DNA of 64,000 nt from Marinobacter sp. SS13-12 (GTDB taxonomy: Bacteria > Pseudomonadota > Gammaproteobacteria > Pseudomonadales > Oleiphilaceae). Made by a program: the position numbers and the translations under genes. The notes below the pieces were generated by a model. It saw only the letters and a list, made by a program, of their open reading frames with translations, made no database searches and had not been told where the DNA came from. The stretch is taken from the NCBI RefSeq assembly GCF_030227115.1, contig NZ_JASSUA010000001.1, positions 868,001 through 932,000 on the forward strand, written 5' to 3'. Below, piece after piece: positions 53,376 to 64,000 of this stretch (position 1 is its first letter; each line of letters begins with the position of its first letter).

Positions 53376-54830
53376 ATGAAACTTCTTATTCGTCCCGCCC
53401 CTGAAGTGGCCATCAAGAGCAAACCCGTTCGCAGACAGCAGATGCGGCACCTGCGCCAGAATATTCGCAAGCTGCTCACGCGCCTTGATAATGACATCCA
53501 TGTGGAGGGAGCCTGGGACAGGGTGGATGTGGATATTCCCGATGGGCGTGGCCTGGCGGGCCCGGTTATCGAAGAACTCCAGCGCATCCCCGGCATTTCC
53601 ACCATCCAGGAGATCGGTATCTTTCCATGGGTGAGCATGGAAGACGTGGCGGAAAAGGCCGTTGCAGCCTTTTCCGAACGCATCCAGGGCAAGACCTTTG
53701 CGGTCCGGGTTCGCCGCCATGGAAACCATTCGTTCCGGTCCATCGATCTCGAGCGATTTGTTGGCGCAGCGCTTTTCGCGGCCTCAGCGCCTAAAGGGGT
53801 TGACCTGGGCAAGCCCGAGGTTGAGGTGCGTATTGAAATCCAGGATGACAACTATCACATCGCTCACCGCAAACACCGTGGTGCCGGCGGCTATCCTTTA
53901 GGGGCCGTAGAAACCGTGATGACACTGGTTTCCGGTGGATACGACTCTTCCGTGGCGGCCTACCTGATGATGCGCCGTGGGCTCAGGTCCCATTTCCTGT
54001 TTTTCAGGCTGGGTGGCCCGGCTCACGAAGTTGGTGTGCGTCAGGTGGTCCACTATATCTGGGACCGCTATGGTGCCTCGCATGGTGCCAAGTTCATTTC
54101 CGTGCCCTTTGAAGGGGTGGTGGAAGAGATCATGCGGTCGGTCAATCAGCGCCACTGGGGTGTGGTGCTCAAGCGCCAGATGCTGAAGGCAGCCTCGGAA
54201 ATTGCGGCCATTAACAACGCCTCTGGCCTGGTGACCGGCGATGCAGTGGCACAGGTTTCCAGCCAGACCCTGTCAAACCTCAATGTAGTGGATAGGGCCA
54301 GTAGTGAGGTGGTGTTGCGCCCGCTGATTTCCATGGACAAGGAAGCCATTATCAACATCGCACGGGAAATCGGCACCGAGCCCTTCGCCCGCACCATGCC
54401 GGAATACTGTGGTGTGATCTCCCGCAAACCGGCAACCCGGGCAAAGCTTCATCGTGTTGAGGAGGATGAAGCCGCCATGGATGCACAGGTGCTGGAGCAG
54501 GCCATTGCAAGCCGCCAGGATACGCCGGTCAACCGTCTGCTGGAAACCACGCAGACCCCGGAAGAGGTGGAACTGGTGCATACGCCGGATGTGAACGACA
54601 TCATTATTGATGTTCGCCATCCCTCGGAAGGCGAGCAGTCACCGTTGCACCTCACCAGCAACCAGGTGGTGGAAATTCCCTTCTACGAGCTGAGCGAGCG
54701 CATCCCGTCGCTTCCGGCCGACAGGCAGTACCTGCTGTATTGCGACCGCGGTACCATGAGCCGGATGCACGCCTGTAACCTGAAAGCCGAGGGCCACACC
54801 AACATCAAGGTGTACGCCCCCGCGCATTGA
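53376..54830 (+). CDS. thiI: tRNA uracil 4-sulfurtransferase
   Basis: 484 residues. ThiI makes 4-thiouridine in tRNA and supplies sulfur for thiamine. A THUMP domain (about 60-165) is followed by a PP-loop SGGYDSSVAAYL (about 188), EYCGVIS with the cysteine that pairs in catalysis, and a C-terminal rhodanese domain with LLYCDRGTMS carrying the persulfide Cys. This is the long ThiI form. It is convergent with the deacetylase gene, 4 bases between stops. Confidence 0.96.
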   Translation: MKLLIRPAPEVAIKSKPVRRQQMRHLRQNIRKLLTRLDNDIHVEGAWDRVDVDIPDGRGLAGPVIEELQRIPGISTIQEIGIFPWVSMEDVAEKAVAAFSERIQGKTFAVRVRRHGNHSFRSIDLERFVGAALFAASAPKGVDLGKPEVEVRIEIQDDNYHIAHRKHRGAGGYPLGAVETVMTLVSGGYDSSVAAYLMMRRGLRSHFLFFRLGGPAHEVGVRQVVHYIWDRYGASHGAKFISVPFEGVVEEIMRSVNQRHWGVVLKRQMLKAASEIAAINNASGLVTGDAVAQVSSQTLSNLNVVDRASSEVVLRPLISMDKEAIINIAREIGTEPFARTMPEYCGVISRKPATRAKLHRVEEDEAAMDAQVLEQAIASRQDTPVNRLLETTQTPEEVELVHTPDVNDIIIDVRHPSEGEQSPLHLTSNQVVEIPFYELSERIPSLPADRQYLLYCDRGTMSRMHACNLKAEGHTNIKVYAPAH

Positions 54831-54834
54831 CCGC

Positions 54835-55848
54835 TTAGCCTTCCAGCCCCTTGAAGAACTGCTGCACGTTCTCGCTCAGGGTTTCCAGATCATAGCCGCC
54901 TTCCTGCACAACCAGTGTAGGCAGGCCGGTCTGACGGATATGGGTAGCCAGACGGCAGAACCCTTCCGAGGAGACTGACACTTTGGCCTGGGGATCGTTG
55001 TGATAGATGTCGAACCCCAGAGGAAGTATCAGCGCGTCTGGCTGGAACAGGCGAATGGCGGCCAGTGCCTCCTCCAGTTTTACGAAGAAGTCATCCTCTG
55101 ACGAGCCGTGGGGCATGGGCAGGTTAATGTTGTAACCGAAGCCTTCGCCTTCGCCACGTTCATCCTCGTAACCGCTGACCACCGGGTAGAAATTGGTGGG
55201 GTCGCCGTGAATGGAGACGTAAAGGACATCGCTGCGGTCGTAGAAGATTTCCTGGATGCCCTGGCCGTGGTGCATGTCGGTATCCAGTATTGCGATCCGG
55301 GGGAAGCGGGTTTTCATGTGTTCTGCAGCAATGGCTGCGTTATTGAGGTAGCAGAAGCCGCCGGCTGCGTCCTTGCGGGCATGATGCCCCGGTGGGCGGC
55401 AGACTGCATAGGCAGTGCGTTCACCGGCAATCAGGGCATCGGCGGCACCGAGAGCCGTCTGGGCGGACCAGTAGGCGGCAGCCCAGGTATTCGCGCCGAT
55501 CGGGCAGCTGCCATCCGCCTGGTAGCGAGCAGCTTCAGCAAGGATGCCTTTCAGGGCGTTCGGGGAGCGTACAAAGATGTTGGACATGACCTCGTCACCC
55601 CAGTCCTCCATTTCTGACCAGCGCCGGTGTGCAGACTCCAGAAAGCGCAGATAGCTCAGGTCGTGAACCTTCGAAATCGCTCCTGCGCCCTGATCCGCCG
55701 GCTGCAGCACCGGGATACCCATGGCTTTCAGCCCCTCCAGCATTTGTCCGGTACGATCGGGTACTTCCTGGGGCTGGCGCATCTGGCCTCGGGTAAAGTA
55801 CGTCTTGGGAAGATGCTGATCCTGTGAGGGATGAAAAAACGCCTTCAT
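54835..55848 (-). CDS. histone deacetylase family (acetylpolyamine amidohydrolase-like)
   Basis: A 337-residue zinc amidohydrolase. The tandem His segment is CRPPGHHARKDAAGGFCY, the metal ligands are in ILDTDMHHGQGIQEIFY, and a late LILPLGFDIYHNDP completes the site. Bacterial members deacetylate polyamines or proteins. ATG 55848 has GGAGG nine bases upstream. It is divergent from the semialdehyde dehydrogenase gene. Confidence 0.92.
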   Translation of the reverse strand: MKAFFHPSQDQHLPKTYFTRGQMRQPQEVPDRTGQMLEGLKAMGIPVLQPADQGAGAISKVHDLSYLRFLESAHRRWSEMEDWGDEVMSNIFVRSPNALKGILAEAARYQADGSCPIGANTWAAAYWSAQTALGAADALIAGERTAYAVCRPPGHHARKDAAGGFCYLNNAAIAAEHMKTRFPRIAILDTDMHHGQGIQEIFYDRSDVLYVSIHGDPTNFYPVVSGYEDERGEGEGFGYNINLPMPHGSSEDDFFVKLEEALAAIRLFQPDALILPLGFDIYHNDPQAKVSVSSEGFCRLATHIRQTGLPTLVVQEGGYDLETLSENVQQFFKGLEG

Positions 55849-56008
55849 ATTCCGGCCTCCTGATAATGACATTGTTCGAGTATAGGCGCCTGCGGGTGTG
55901 GGTCAAAACACCTTTGTCTGACTTTACAGTAGCGGTTTCTGCATCCACTATGAGAGACATATCACACTGACGCAAACCCGAATGTATACATTTTGAAAAG
56001 GAGCCGAG

Positions 56009-57460
56009 ATGATCGAGTCACCATTGCTTCCCAAGCTGACTGGCTATGTCGGCGGTCGCTGGACTGAATCCCCGGACGGTAACACCTTCGATGTCTACAA
56101 CCCGGCCACGGGCAAGGTGATTGCCAGTGTGGCGTCGATGTCGGAAAGCGAGGTGAAGGATGCCGTTGAAGCCGGCAAATCGGCACTTCGCCTGACCAGC
56201 CCGTACAGCATCGAAACCCGGCGCAAGTGGCTGGAAGATATCCGCGACGCTCTCAAGGCCAACAAAGAAGAAGTGGGCCGCATCCTGTGCATGGAACACG
56301 GCAAACCCCTCAAGGAAGCACAGGGCGAAGTGGACTATGCCGCCGGTTTCTTTGACTACTGCTCCAAACATATCCAGGCGCTGGATGCCCACACCCTGAC
56401 AGAGAAGCCTAAGGATTGTACCTGGACCGTGCATTATCGCCCCATTGGCGTTACCGGTCTGATTACGCCCTGGAACTTCCCTATCGGGATGATTGCCAAG
56501 AAGCTGTCCGCTGCGCTGGCGGCGGGTTGCCCCTCGGTGATCAAGCCGGCCAGCGAAACACCGCTGACGATGATTGCCCTGTTCAGCCTGATGGACAAGC
56601 ATGTGGACCTGCCCGATGGCATGGTGAACCTGGTGATGGGCAAGGCCAGCGTGATCGGCAAGGTGCTCTGCGAGAGCCCCGACGTCCCCATGCTCAGCTT
56701 TACCGGTTCCACGGAAGTGGGTCGCAAGCTGATTCTGGACACGGCAGACCAGGTGAAGAAGCTGGCGCTGGAGCTTGGCGGTAACGCGCCCTATATCGTC
56801 TTTGACGATGCCGACCTGGATGCCGCTGCCGATAACCTGATAGCCAACAAGTTCCGTGGCGGTGGCCAGACCTGTGTCTGCGCCAACCGGATTTTCGTCC
56901 ACGAGAAAGTGGCCGATGCCTTTGGTGAGAAACTCGCCGAGCGAGTGAACAAGATGACGGTGGGTGACGGCATCAACGGCGATGTGGATCTCGGCCCGCT
57001 GATCAACAAGGCCGGCTTCGACAAAGTCAGACGCCACCTTGAAGATGCGCTCGAGAAAGGCGCTGGTCTCGTTGCCGGTAAACAGCCGAAGGAACTGGGC
57101 GATGGTCTTTTCTTTCCGCCAACGGTGATCACCGGTGTTAATCGGGATATGGAGTGTTATCGCGAAGAGACCTTTGGTCCACTGGTGCCCATGGCCCTGT
57201 TCCGTACCGAAGAGGAAGTCATAGAAGCCGGTAACGACACTGAATTCGGTCTGGCATCCTATGTGTTCACCGCAGACGCGGAACGCGCCCAGCGGGTGGC
57301 TGCCGGGCTACGTTTTGGCCATTGCGGCTGGAATACCGGCACCGGCCCCACACCGGAAGCGCCGTTCGGTGGCATGAAGGCCTCCGGCATCGGCCGCGAA
57401 GGCGGCCTGGAAGGGTTGTTTGAATTTGTAGAAGCACAAACAGTGCCCAGGGGCTTTTAA
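56009..57460 (+). CDS. gabD: succinate-semialdehyde dehydrogenase
   Basis: 483 residues, the length of E. coli GabD (482). It oxidises succinate semialdehyde to succinate. Key elements are WNFPIGMIAKKLSAALAAGC, the cofactor loop FTGSTEVGRKL, the general base Glu in LELGGNAP, the nucleophile in GGGQTCVCANRI, and the terminal GGMKASGIGREGG. AAGGAG lies eight bases before ATG 56009. Specificity among semialdehydes is inferred from similarity. Confidence 0.92.
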   Translation: MIESPLLPKLTGYVGGRWTESPDGNTFDVYNPATGKVIASVASMSESEVKDAVEAGKSALRLTSPYSIETRRKWLEDIRDALKANKEEVGRILCMEHGKPLKEAQGEVDYAAGFFDYCSKHIQALDAHTLTEKPKDCTWTVHYRPIGVTGLITPWNFPIGMIAKKLSAALAAGCPSVIKPASETPLTMIALFSLMDKHVDLPDGMVNLVMGKASVIGKVLCESPDVPMLSFTGSTEVGRKLILDTADQVKKLALELGGNAPYIVFDDADLDAAADNLIANKFRGGGQTCVCANRIFVHEKVADAFGEKLAERVNKMTVGDGINGDVDLGPLINKAGFDKVRRHLEDALEKGAGLVAGKQPKELGDGLFFPPTVITGVNRDMECYREETFGPLVPMALFRTEEEVIEAGNDTEFGLASYVFTADAERAQRVAAGLRFGHCGWNTGTGPTPEAPFGGMKASGIGREGGLEGLFEFVEAQTVPRGF

Positions 57461-57494
57461 CAGATAAGCTTTCTCTGCAGCGCGATAAGCTCGG

Positions 57495-57590
57495 GGGTGG
57501 GCCCCTGTTCAGGACTGTGTGTGGCCAGGGATGGCCACACTCAAGCGCACATGGATGTGCTCGTAGCGTGTCCTGAACAGGGGCCCACCC
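57495..57590. repeat. cloverleaf-like palindromic element, copy 3
   Basis: 96 bases. Arms 57495-57515 and 57570-57590 are perfect 21-bp inverted repeats, again with a sequence of their own. The 54-base core holds GTGTGGCCA-GGGA-TGGCCACAC (57519-57540) and GCACAT-GG-ATGTGC (57547-57560). The loops carry the complementary versions (CAGGGA, CATGGATG) of those in copies 1 and 2. It lies between gabD and uvrD with no T-run. Confidence 0.85.
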
Positions 57591-57699
57591 TCGTGCGTTT
57601 CCCCCCAGAAACAGGGCTGACCCGGGCCCGACAGAAATCCCTGTTTTCTCCTGTTATAATCCAACTCCTGTTCATTTAACCAGTAGCGACCGGATCTCT

Positions 57700-59865
<2,166 letters not shown>

Positions 59866-59907
59866 TTTTTGGTGCAGGCACAGGTGCAGCCTACGGTTAT
59901 TTCAGAC

Positions 59908-60861
59908 TCAGAGCCAACCCTTGCGCTTGAAGTACCAGTAAGGCGCAAACCCGGCGGATACCATCAGGGCAATTGCCCCCGGATAACCCAATAGCCACTC
60001 CAGTTCCGGCATGTGCTCGAAGTTCATGCCGTAAATGCTGGCTATCAGTGTCGGTGGCAGGAAAACCACCGCGGCAATCGAAAAGGTCTTGATGATCTGG
60101 TTCTGCTCGATGTTGATGAAACCCTGGGTAGAGTCCATCAGGAAGTTGATCTTGTCAAACAGGAACGTGGTGTGGGACATCAGGGTTTCGATATCGCGAT
60201 TGATTTCCCGGAGCGTCTCCCGTTGCTCGCTGTCCTTGCGCAAGTGACGTAACAGAAACGAGATATTGCGCTGGGTATCCATCAGGCACAGACGGGTCTT
60301 GCCGTTGCTGTCTTCGAGCCTGGCGAGGCGATTGATGGCCTCGTCCAGCTCGGCCTCTTCATCCTCAAGCACCAGGTAGCTGACTTCCTCTAGCTGCCGG
60401 TGCAGATCCTCAAGCCCGTCGGCGTGGTTCTCAACCTTCTGTTCCAGCAGTGTGACCAGCATTTCGGCCACATCCCGGGCCTCGACCTGTTCACGGCGCG
60501 CACGCATTCTGAGTAACCGGAAGTCCGCAAGCTCGCTTTCGCGGATGGTAATCAGGCGGTTCCGCTGCAGTATGAACGCGACAGATACCGTATTGTGACG
60601 TCCTTCCGCCAGGTTGAGAAAAAGGGAGTGCACGTGCACGCCGGCCTGATCGACAAAGCAGCGCGCTGACGCCTCGATCTCCTCCACGTCATCGAACTCC
60701 GGGATATCGGTTTTCAGCAATTCCTGGAGTATCTGTCGTTCCTTTTCGTCGGGTTCGCAGGCGTCGATCCAGTCCGCCTGTTTTACCCGGGTTGCCGGGT
60801 CCTCTGCGGAACTGCCCATTTCCTTGATCAAACCATCCACGATCCTGAAGAACCTAAGCAT
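59908..60861 (-). CDS. CorA family divalent cation transporter
   Basis: 317 residues. A cytoplasmic funnel with long helices (EVEARDVAEMLVTLLEQKVENH, IFLRH-type LLRHLRKD) is followed by two C-terminal TM helices. The selectivity motif after the first of these is YGMNFEHMPEL, the GMN loop of Mg2+/Co2+ channels. The tail ends with YWYFKRKGWL. ATG 60861. ZntB-like transport of other metals cannot be excluded. Confidence 0.92.
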   Translation of the reverse strand: MLRFFRIVDGLIKEMGSSAEDPATRVKQADWIDACEPDEKERQILQELLKTDIPEFDDVEEIEASARCFVDQAGVHVHSLFLNLAEGRHNTVSVAFILQRNRLITIRESELADFRLLRMRARREQVEARDVAEMLVTLLEQKVENHADGLEDLHRQLEEVSYLVLEDEEAELDEAINRLARLEDSNGKTRLCLMDTQRNISFLLRHLRKDSEQRETLREINRDIETLMSHTTFLFDKINFLMDSTQGFINIEQNQIIKTFSIAAVVFLPPTLIASIYGMNFEHMPELEWLLGYPGAIALMVSAGFAPYWYFKRKGWL

Positions 60862-60952
60862 GCGTGTGCTCCAAACAGTCTGAGTGGCCTCATTAAGGAG
60901 CCTAGCTCATCAGGAGCTTGCGGGGGAGCGGGCTCCGTTGCCCCCGTGGCCC

Positions 60953-62023
60953 TCAGGCCGGGAACCGGTCCCGGGTCTTGTTGGCGATGCGCACCAATAC
61001 CAGCATCAGGGGAACTTCCACCAGCACGCCAACCACCGTTGCCAGAGCTGCGCCGGATTGTAGGCCGAACAGAGCGATGGCGGCGGCGACGGCCAGTTCG
61101 AAGAAGTTGCTGGCACCGATCATGGCGCCGGGTGCCGCAATGCAATGGCGTACTTTCCACAGTCTCGCCCAGCCGTAGGCCAGGAAGAAGATCAGGAAGG
61201 TCTGAACGATCAACGGCACGGCGATCAGCAGGATGTGCAGGGGATTGTTCAGAATCACTTCACCCTGGAAGGCGAACAGCAGCACGAGAGTGACGATCAG
61301 CGCCGCCGGGGTAACCGGGCTGAGTCGCTTCATGAAGACGTCGTCATACCATTGCTGACCGTGGCGCGAGATCAGGGTGCGGCGCGTCAGGTAGCCGGCA
61401 GTTAGCGGGATGACGATGTAAAGGACTACGGACAGAAGCACGGTATCCCAGGGCACCTGGATGTCGGAAATGCCCAGCAGGAAGACGACAATCGGTGCGA
61501 AGGCAAACAGCATGATGATGTCATTCAGCGACACCTGCACCAGTGTGTAGGCCGCATCGCCTTTGGTCAGATAGCTCCAGACAAAGACCATGGCGGTACA
61601 GGGTGCAGCACCAAGCAGGATAGCGCCAGCGAGGTATTCGCTTGCCAATTGTGGGGCGATCAACGGTTCGAACACTACCATCAGGAAAAACCAGGCAATG
61701 GCGAACATGGTGAACGGCTTGATCAGCCAGTTCACGATGGTGGTGATGGCCAGGCCTTTCGGTTCTTTTCTCACGCCCAGGACGGCACTGAAATCAATCT
61801 GGGCCATCATCGGGAAGATCATGGCCCAGATCAGAATCGCAATGGGAATGGACACCTGGGCATACTCAAAGCGCGACAGGGTCTCCGGCACCACGGGCGC
61901 AAACTGTCCCACGGCCACGCCGGCAACGATGGCCAGGGCCACCCAGACCGACAGGTACTTGCCGAAAAGATCCATGCCGCCGCTGGTGTCTTCATTTGAA
62001 GTGCTTTCTGCATTGCTGGTCAT
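60953..62023 (-). CDS. arsenite efflux transporter, ACR3 family
   Basis: A 356-residue inner-membrane protein with ten TM helices. The conserved transport cysteine is in LLGAAPCTAMVFVWSYL, and PMMAQIDFSAV and GASNFFELAVAAAIALFG are ACR3 signatures. It expels arsenite (and possibly antimonite). ATG 62023 with GAGAGG upstream is chosen over an earlier start at 62056. It is divergent from the arsenate reductase-ArsR fusion gene, which probably controls both. Confidence 0.93.
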   Translation of the reverse strand: MTSNAESTSNEDTSGGMDLFGKYLSVWVALAIVAGVAVGQFAPVVPETLSRFEYAQVSIPIAILIWAMIFPMMAQIDFSAVLGVRKEPKGLAITTIVNWLIKPFTMFAIAWFFLMVVFEPLIAPQLASEYLAGAILLGAAPCTAMVFVWSYLTKGDAAYTLVQVSLNDIIMLFAFAPIVVFLLGISDIQVPWDTVLLSVVLYIVIPLTAGYLTRRTLISRHGQQWYDDVFMKRLSPVTPAALIVTLVLLFAFQGEVILNNPLHILLIAVPLIVQTFLIFFLAYGWARLWKVRHCIAAPGAMIGASNFFELAVAAAIALFGLQSGAALATVVGVLVEVPLMLVLVRIANKTRDRFPA

Positions 62024-62343
62024 GGCCTGCCTCTCACATGGATCGCTGATTGACACGTTTTGATACTTCCTCGGCGCTTTCCACCCGCTCGGAATAGCGG
62101 TCCGTCAGATGCGGAAAACAGCGCCCGGTCAACGTTTGGAAGGTCTGGGTAACTCATAGCACTCTTTATTTCACCCCGCAGAATTCATGGAAATGGATCG
62201 AGTTGTGAAGCATAGCTGTCTGGTCGACGAATAACCTGCCGAAAAGATGCCGGCGATTTTGTGAAGGGTTTACTTTGTCGCTACACCATTTTAATATCCA
62301 GATAATCATATATCCACAAATAAATATATATGGATAAACGAAT
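62024..62343. other. divergent arsenic-operon promoter region
   Basis: 320 bases between the ACR3 and arsC-arsR genes without a credible gene; a 104-codon antisense frame here looks like shadow. The part next to arsC-arsR becomes very AT-rich and holds the dyad described at 62295-62336. Confidence 0.6.
62295..62336 (+). promoter_or_regulatory. candidate ArsR operator
   Basis: TATCCA occurs at 62295-62300 and 62311-62316, and its complement TGGATA at 62331-62336, just upstream of ATG 62344 in an A/T-rich tract. The inverted pair is spaced like ArsR-family sites. Repression by the C-terminal ArsR domain of the next gene is inference. Confidence 0.45.
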
Positions 62344-63108
62344 ATGAAGCGTCGCGTTTTATTCGTCTGTACGGCTAACAGCGCCCGGTCCCTCATGGCA
62401 GAAGCCCTGCTCAAGCATATGGCGGGGGATCGCTTTGACGTGGCGAGTGCCGGCACCGAGCCGACCAGGCCACACCCCATGGCACTGCAGGTTTTACAGG
62501 AGTCAGGTATTGCCGTTGAAGGGTTGCACAGTAAGCAGCTGGCGGATATGCAGGATGAACGTTGGGATTACGTGATTACCCTGTGCGAGAAAGCCGCCGA
62601 TGAGTGTGGCGCCGTCTGTCAGCCGGCCCAGCAGATTGCCTGGGATTTTCCCGATCCCGTGTTGACTGAGCGACACGCCACCTTTGCACTGACGCTCAAA
62701 GAGCTCAAGGAGCGTATTGGCCTGTTCACCCTGGTGCATCAGAAGGAAACCGGCCTGAAGCCACTGGAATACAACCCGGTCTCTGTTTTTCGTTCCCTTG
62801 GGGATGAGTTGCGGCTGGCGATCCTGATGCTGATTCGCGACCAGAAAAAACTCTGTGTGTATGAACTGACCACAGCACTTGATTCCTCCCAGCCCAAAGT
62901 GAGCCGGCACCTGGCGAACCTGAAAGAAGCGGGACTCCTGGAAACGGAGCGCCAGGGCCAATGGATCTATTATTTTCTCCACACCCAGATGCCGCAATGG
63001 TTAATCAGAGTGCTGGATGAGACTTCGGAAAGTAACAACACACTGGTAGAACAGGAGATGAAACGGCTGCGTGCCATGACCGACCGACCTGTTGTACGTT
63101 TACTGTGA
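62344..63108 (+). CDS. arsenate reductase-ArsR fusion protein
   Basis: 254 residues. The first 135 are a low-molecular-weight phosphatase-type ArsC with the CTANSAR loop (Cys9, Arg15) and Cys81 and Cys88, the relay cysteines of thioredoxin-coupled arsenate reductases. A winged-helix ArsR domain follows (about 143-235; FRSLGDELRLAILML, SQPKVSRHLANLKEAGLL). The usual metal-binding CVC in its alpha-3 is CVY (Cys171 only), with no other Cys in that domain. It is followed after 48 bases by the GAPDH gene. Confidence 0.92.
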   Translation: MKRRVLFVCTANSARSLMAEALLKHMAGDRFDVASAGTEPTRPHPMALQVLQESGIAVEGLHSKQLADMQDERWDYVITLCEKAADECGAVCQPAQQIAWDFPDPVLTERHATFALTLKELKERIGLFTLVHQKETGLKPLEYNPVSVFRSLGDELRLAILMLIRDQKKLCVYELTTALDSSQPKVSRHLANLKEAGLLETERQGQWIYYFLHTQMPQWLIRVLDETSESNNTLVEQEMKRLRAMTDRPVVRLL

Positions 63109-63156
63109 AGGCAGTTTGACTGGAAAGCGTGAAGACCTTATTCAGGAGCAACAGAG

Positions 63157-64000
63157 ATGAGCAAGATCAAGGTAGGAATAAACGGTTTTGGTCGCATCGG
63201 CCGCCTGGCCCTTAGGGCTGCGTGGGGATGGCCGGAAATGGAATTCGTAGCCATCAACGATCCGGGTGCAGATGCCCGTACCCTGGCGCACCTTTTGAAT
63301 TTCGACAGCGTACATGGCCACTGGGACCATGAGGCCAGTCCCGATGGCGACGATATTGTTATCGGGGGTCAGCGCATTCACGTAACCCACAACAAGGCCA
63401 TCGGAGAGACCGACTGGTCGGGCTGTGACCTGGTGATCGAAGCCAGCGGTGTGAACAAGAAAGTGGCGGTTCTGCAGGATTATCTGGACCAGGGCGTGAA
63501 GCGGGTGGTTGTCACCGCCCCGGTCAAAGAAGCAGGTGCGAAGAACATCGTCATCGGCGTGAACGACGACATTTTTGATCCGGCCAACGACCGCATCGTT
63601 ACTGCCGCTTCCTGCACCACCAACTGCCTGGCACCGGTGGTGAAGGTCATCCACGAAAAACTGGGCATCAAGCATGGCTCGATTACTACAATTCACAGCC
63701 TGACCAACTCCCAGGTCATCATCGATGCACCCCACAAGGATCTACGCCGGGCACGGGCCTGTGGCAGTTCACTGATTCCGACCAGCACCGGTTCTGCGAC
63801 GGCAATCATCGAGATCTTCCCGGAACTGAAAGGGCGGCTGGATGGCCACGCGGTGCGAGTGCCGTTGACCAACGCTTCTCTGACCGATTGCGTGTTTGAA
63901 GTGGAAACACCCACGGATCGGGATACCGTAAATCAGCTGTTGAAAGAAGCCGCCGAGGGCGAGCTGAAAGACATTATGGGCTACGAAGAGCGCCCGCTGG
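63157..64000 (+). CDS. ArsJ-associated glyceraldehyde-3-phosphate dehydrogenase (partial)
   Basis: 281 codons to the window end, C terminus missing. [17 protein letters not shown] binds NAD, and SCTTNC contains the catalytic Cys, followed by [20 protein letters not shown]. The last segment differs from glycolytic GapA (YTxDQ) and matches the arsenic-linked paralogues that form 1-arseno-3-phosphoglycerate, which ArsJ then exports. An arsJ gene is therefore expected just beyond the window. ATG 63157 with CAGGAG upstream; same operon as arsC-arsR. Confidence 0.9.
   Translation, partial: MSKIKVGINGFGRIGRLALRAAWGWPEMEFVAINDPGADARTLAHLLNFDSVHGHWDHEASPDGDDIVIGGQRIHVTHNKAIGETDWSGCDLVIEASGVNKKVAVLQDYLDQGVKRVVVTAPVKEAGAKNIVIGVNDDIFDPANDRIVTAASCTTNCLAPVVKVIHEKLGIKHGSITTIHSLTNSQVIIDAPHKDLRRARACGSSLIPTSTGSATAIIEIFPELKGRLDGHAVRVPLTNASLTDCVFEVETPTDRDTVNQLLKEAAEGELKDIMGYEERPL

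Noticed and set aside
62295..62336. Exact promoter boxes for the arsenic operon
   Set aside because: Several weak -35/-10 pairings are possible in the AT-rich tract and none is convincing, so only the dyad is listed.
62166..62480. 104-codon minus-strand frame in the arsenic promoter region
   Set aside because: It crosses the AT-rich operator and the arsC start and has no ribosome site or family resemblance.

Overview
The window reads as chromosome of a marine, GC-rich gammaproteobacterium, most likely Marinobacter or a close relative. This is an inference from gene content and protein style (a dedicated sortase system, DUF3422, TmcA, LysO, PpnN and an ACR3/ArsJ-type arsenic cluster); no 16S rRNA or tRNA gene is present to confirm it. 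Most of the window is ordinary, densely packed housekeeping and accessory chromosome.

Layout. 1-3.4 kb: spermidine synthase-like protein, methylglyoxal synthase, a DUF815 ATPase and a DUF3422 membrane protein. 3.5-9.2 kb: a complete proteobacterial dedicated sortase system (histidine kinase, response regulator, VIT/VWA target protein, class GN sortase) arranged around a divergent promoter that carries a direct repeat. 9.2-21.1 kb: acyltransferase, small membrane proteins, an OmpA-domain protein without signal peptide, rhomboid protease, zinc-finger membrane protein, ABC exporter, aconitase A, DUF2288 and LysO. 21.2-30.4 kb: a lipoprotein binding protein translationally coupled to a PhnD-PAS-GGDEF protein, Na/Pi cotransporter, HD-GYP protein, TatD, PPK2 and a D-amino-acid dehydrogenase.

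30.4-41.2 kb is a mosaic accessory island. It holds an integrase gene broken by an in-frame amber codon, a DUF1778/GNAT toxin-antitoxin pair with two palindromic operators, a LysR-GST-NTF2-tautomerase-nitronate monooxygenase cluster, and an AT-richer array of four gene cassettes, all on the minus strand. Three intact attC-like sites and a fourth, truncated one follow these genes, and no integron integrase is visible (a CALIN). The cassettes encode two unrecognised proteins, a PD-(D/E)XK-like nuclease and a large PIN-like protein. Copies of a short motif (core CGCAAAGCG-R-AC-R-TTCAG) lie at the module borders. The right edge cuts a TrmJ-like RNA methyltransferase gene to 57 codons.

41.2-64 kb returns to core chromosome: methyltransferase, OmpA porin-type protein, two UvrD-family helicases, DUF2237, TmcA, ankyrin lipoprotein, HIBCH-like hydrolase, cytochrome c, PpnN, ThiI, an HDAC-like deacetylase, succinate-semialdehyde dehydrogenase and CorA. 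It ends in an arsenic cluster: ACR3 pump, divergent ArsC-ArsR fusion, and an ArsJ-type GAPDH that runs off the window.

A second theme is a family of about 100-bp intergenic elements (30421, 46729, 57495). Each has long perfect terminal inverted arms whose sequence differs between copies. The arms enclose a 52-54-base core that folds into two small hairpins with conserved loops. I regard this family and the cassette array as the most interesting structures here.
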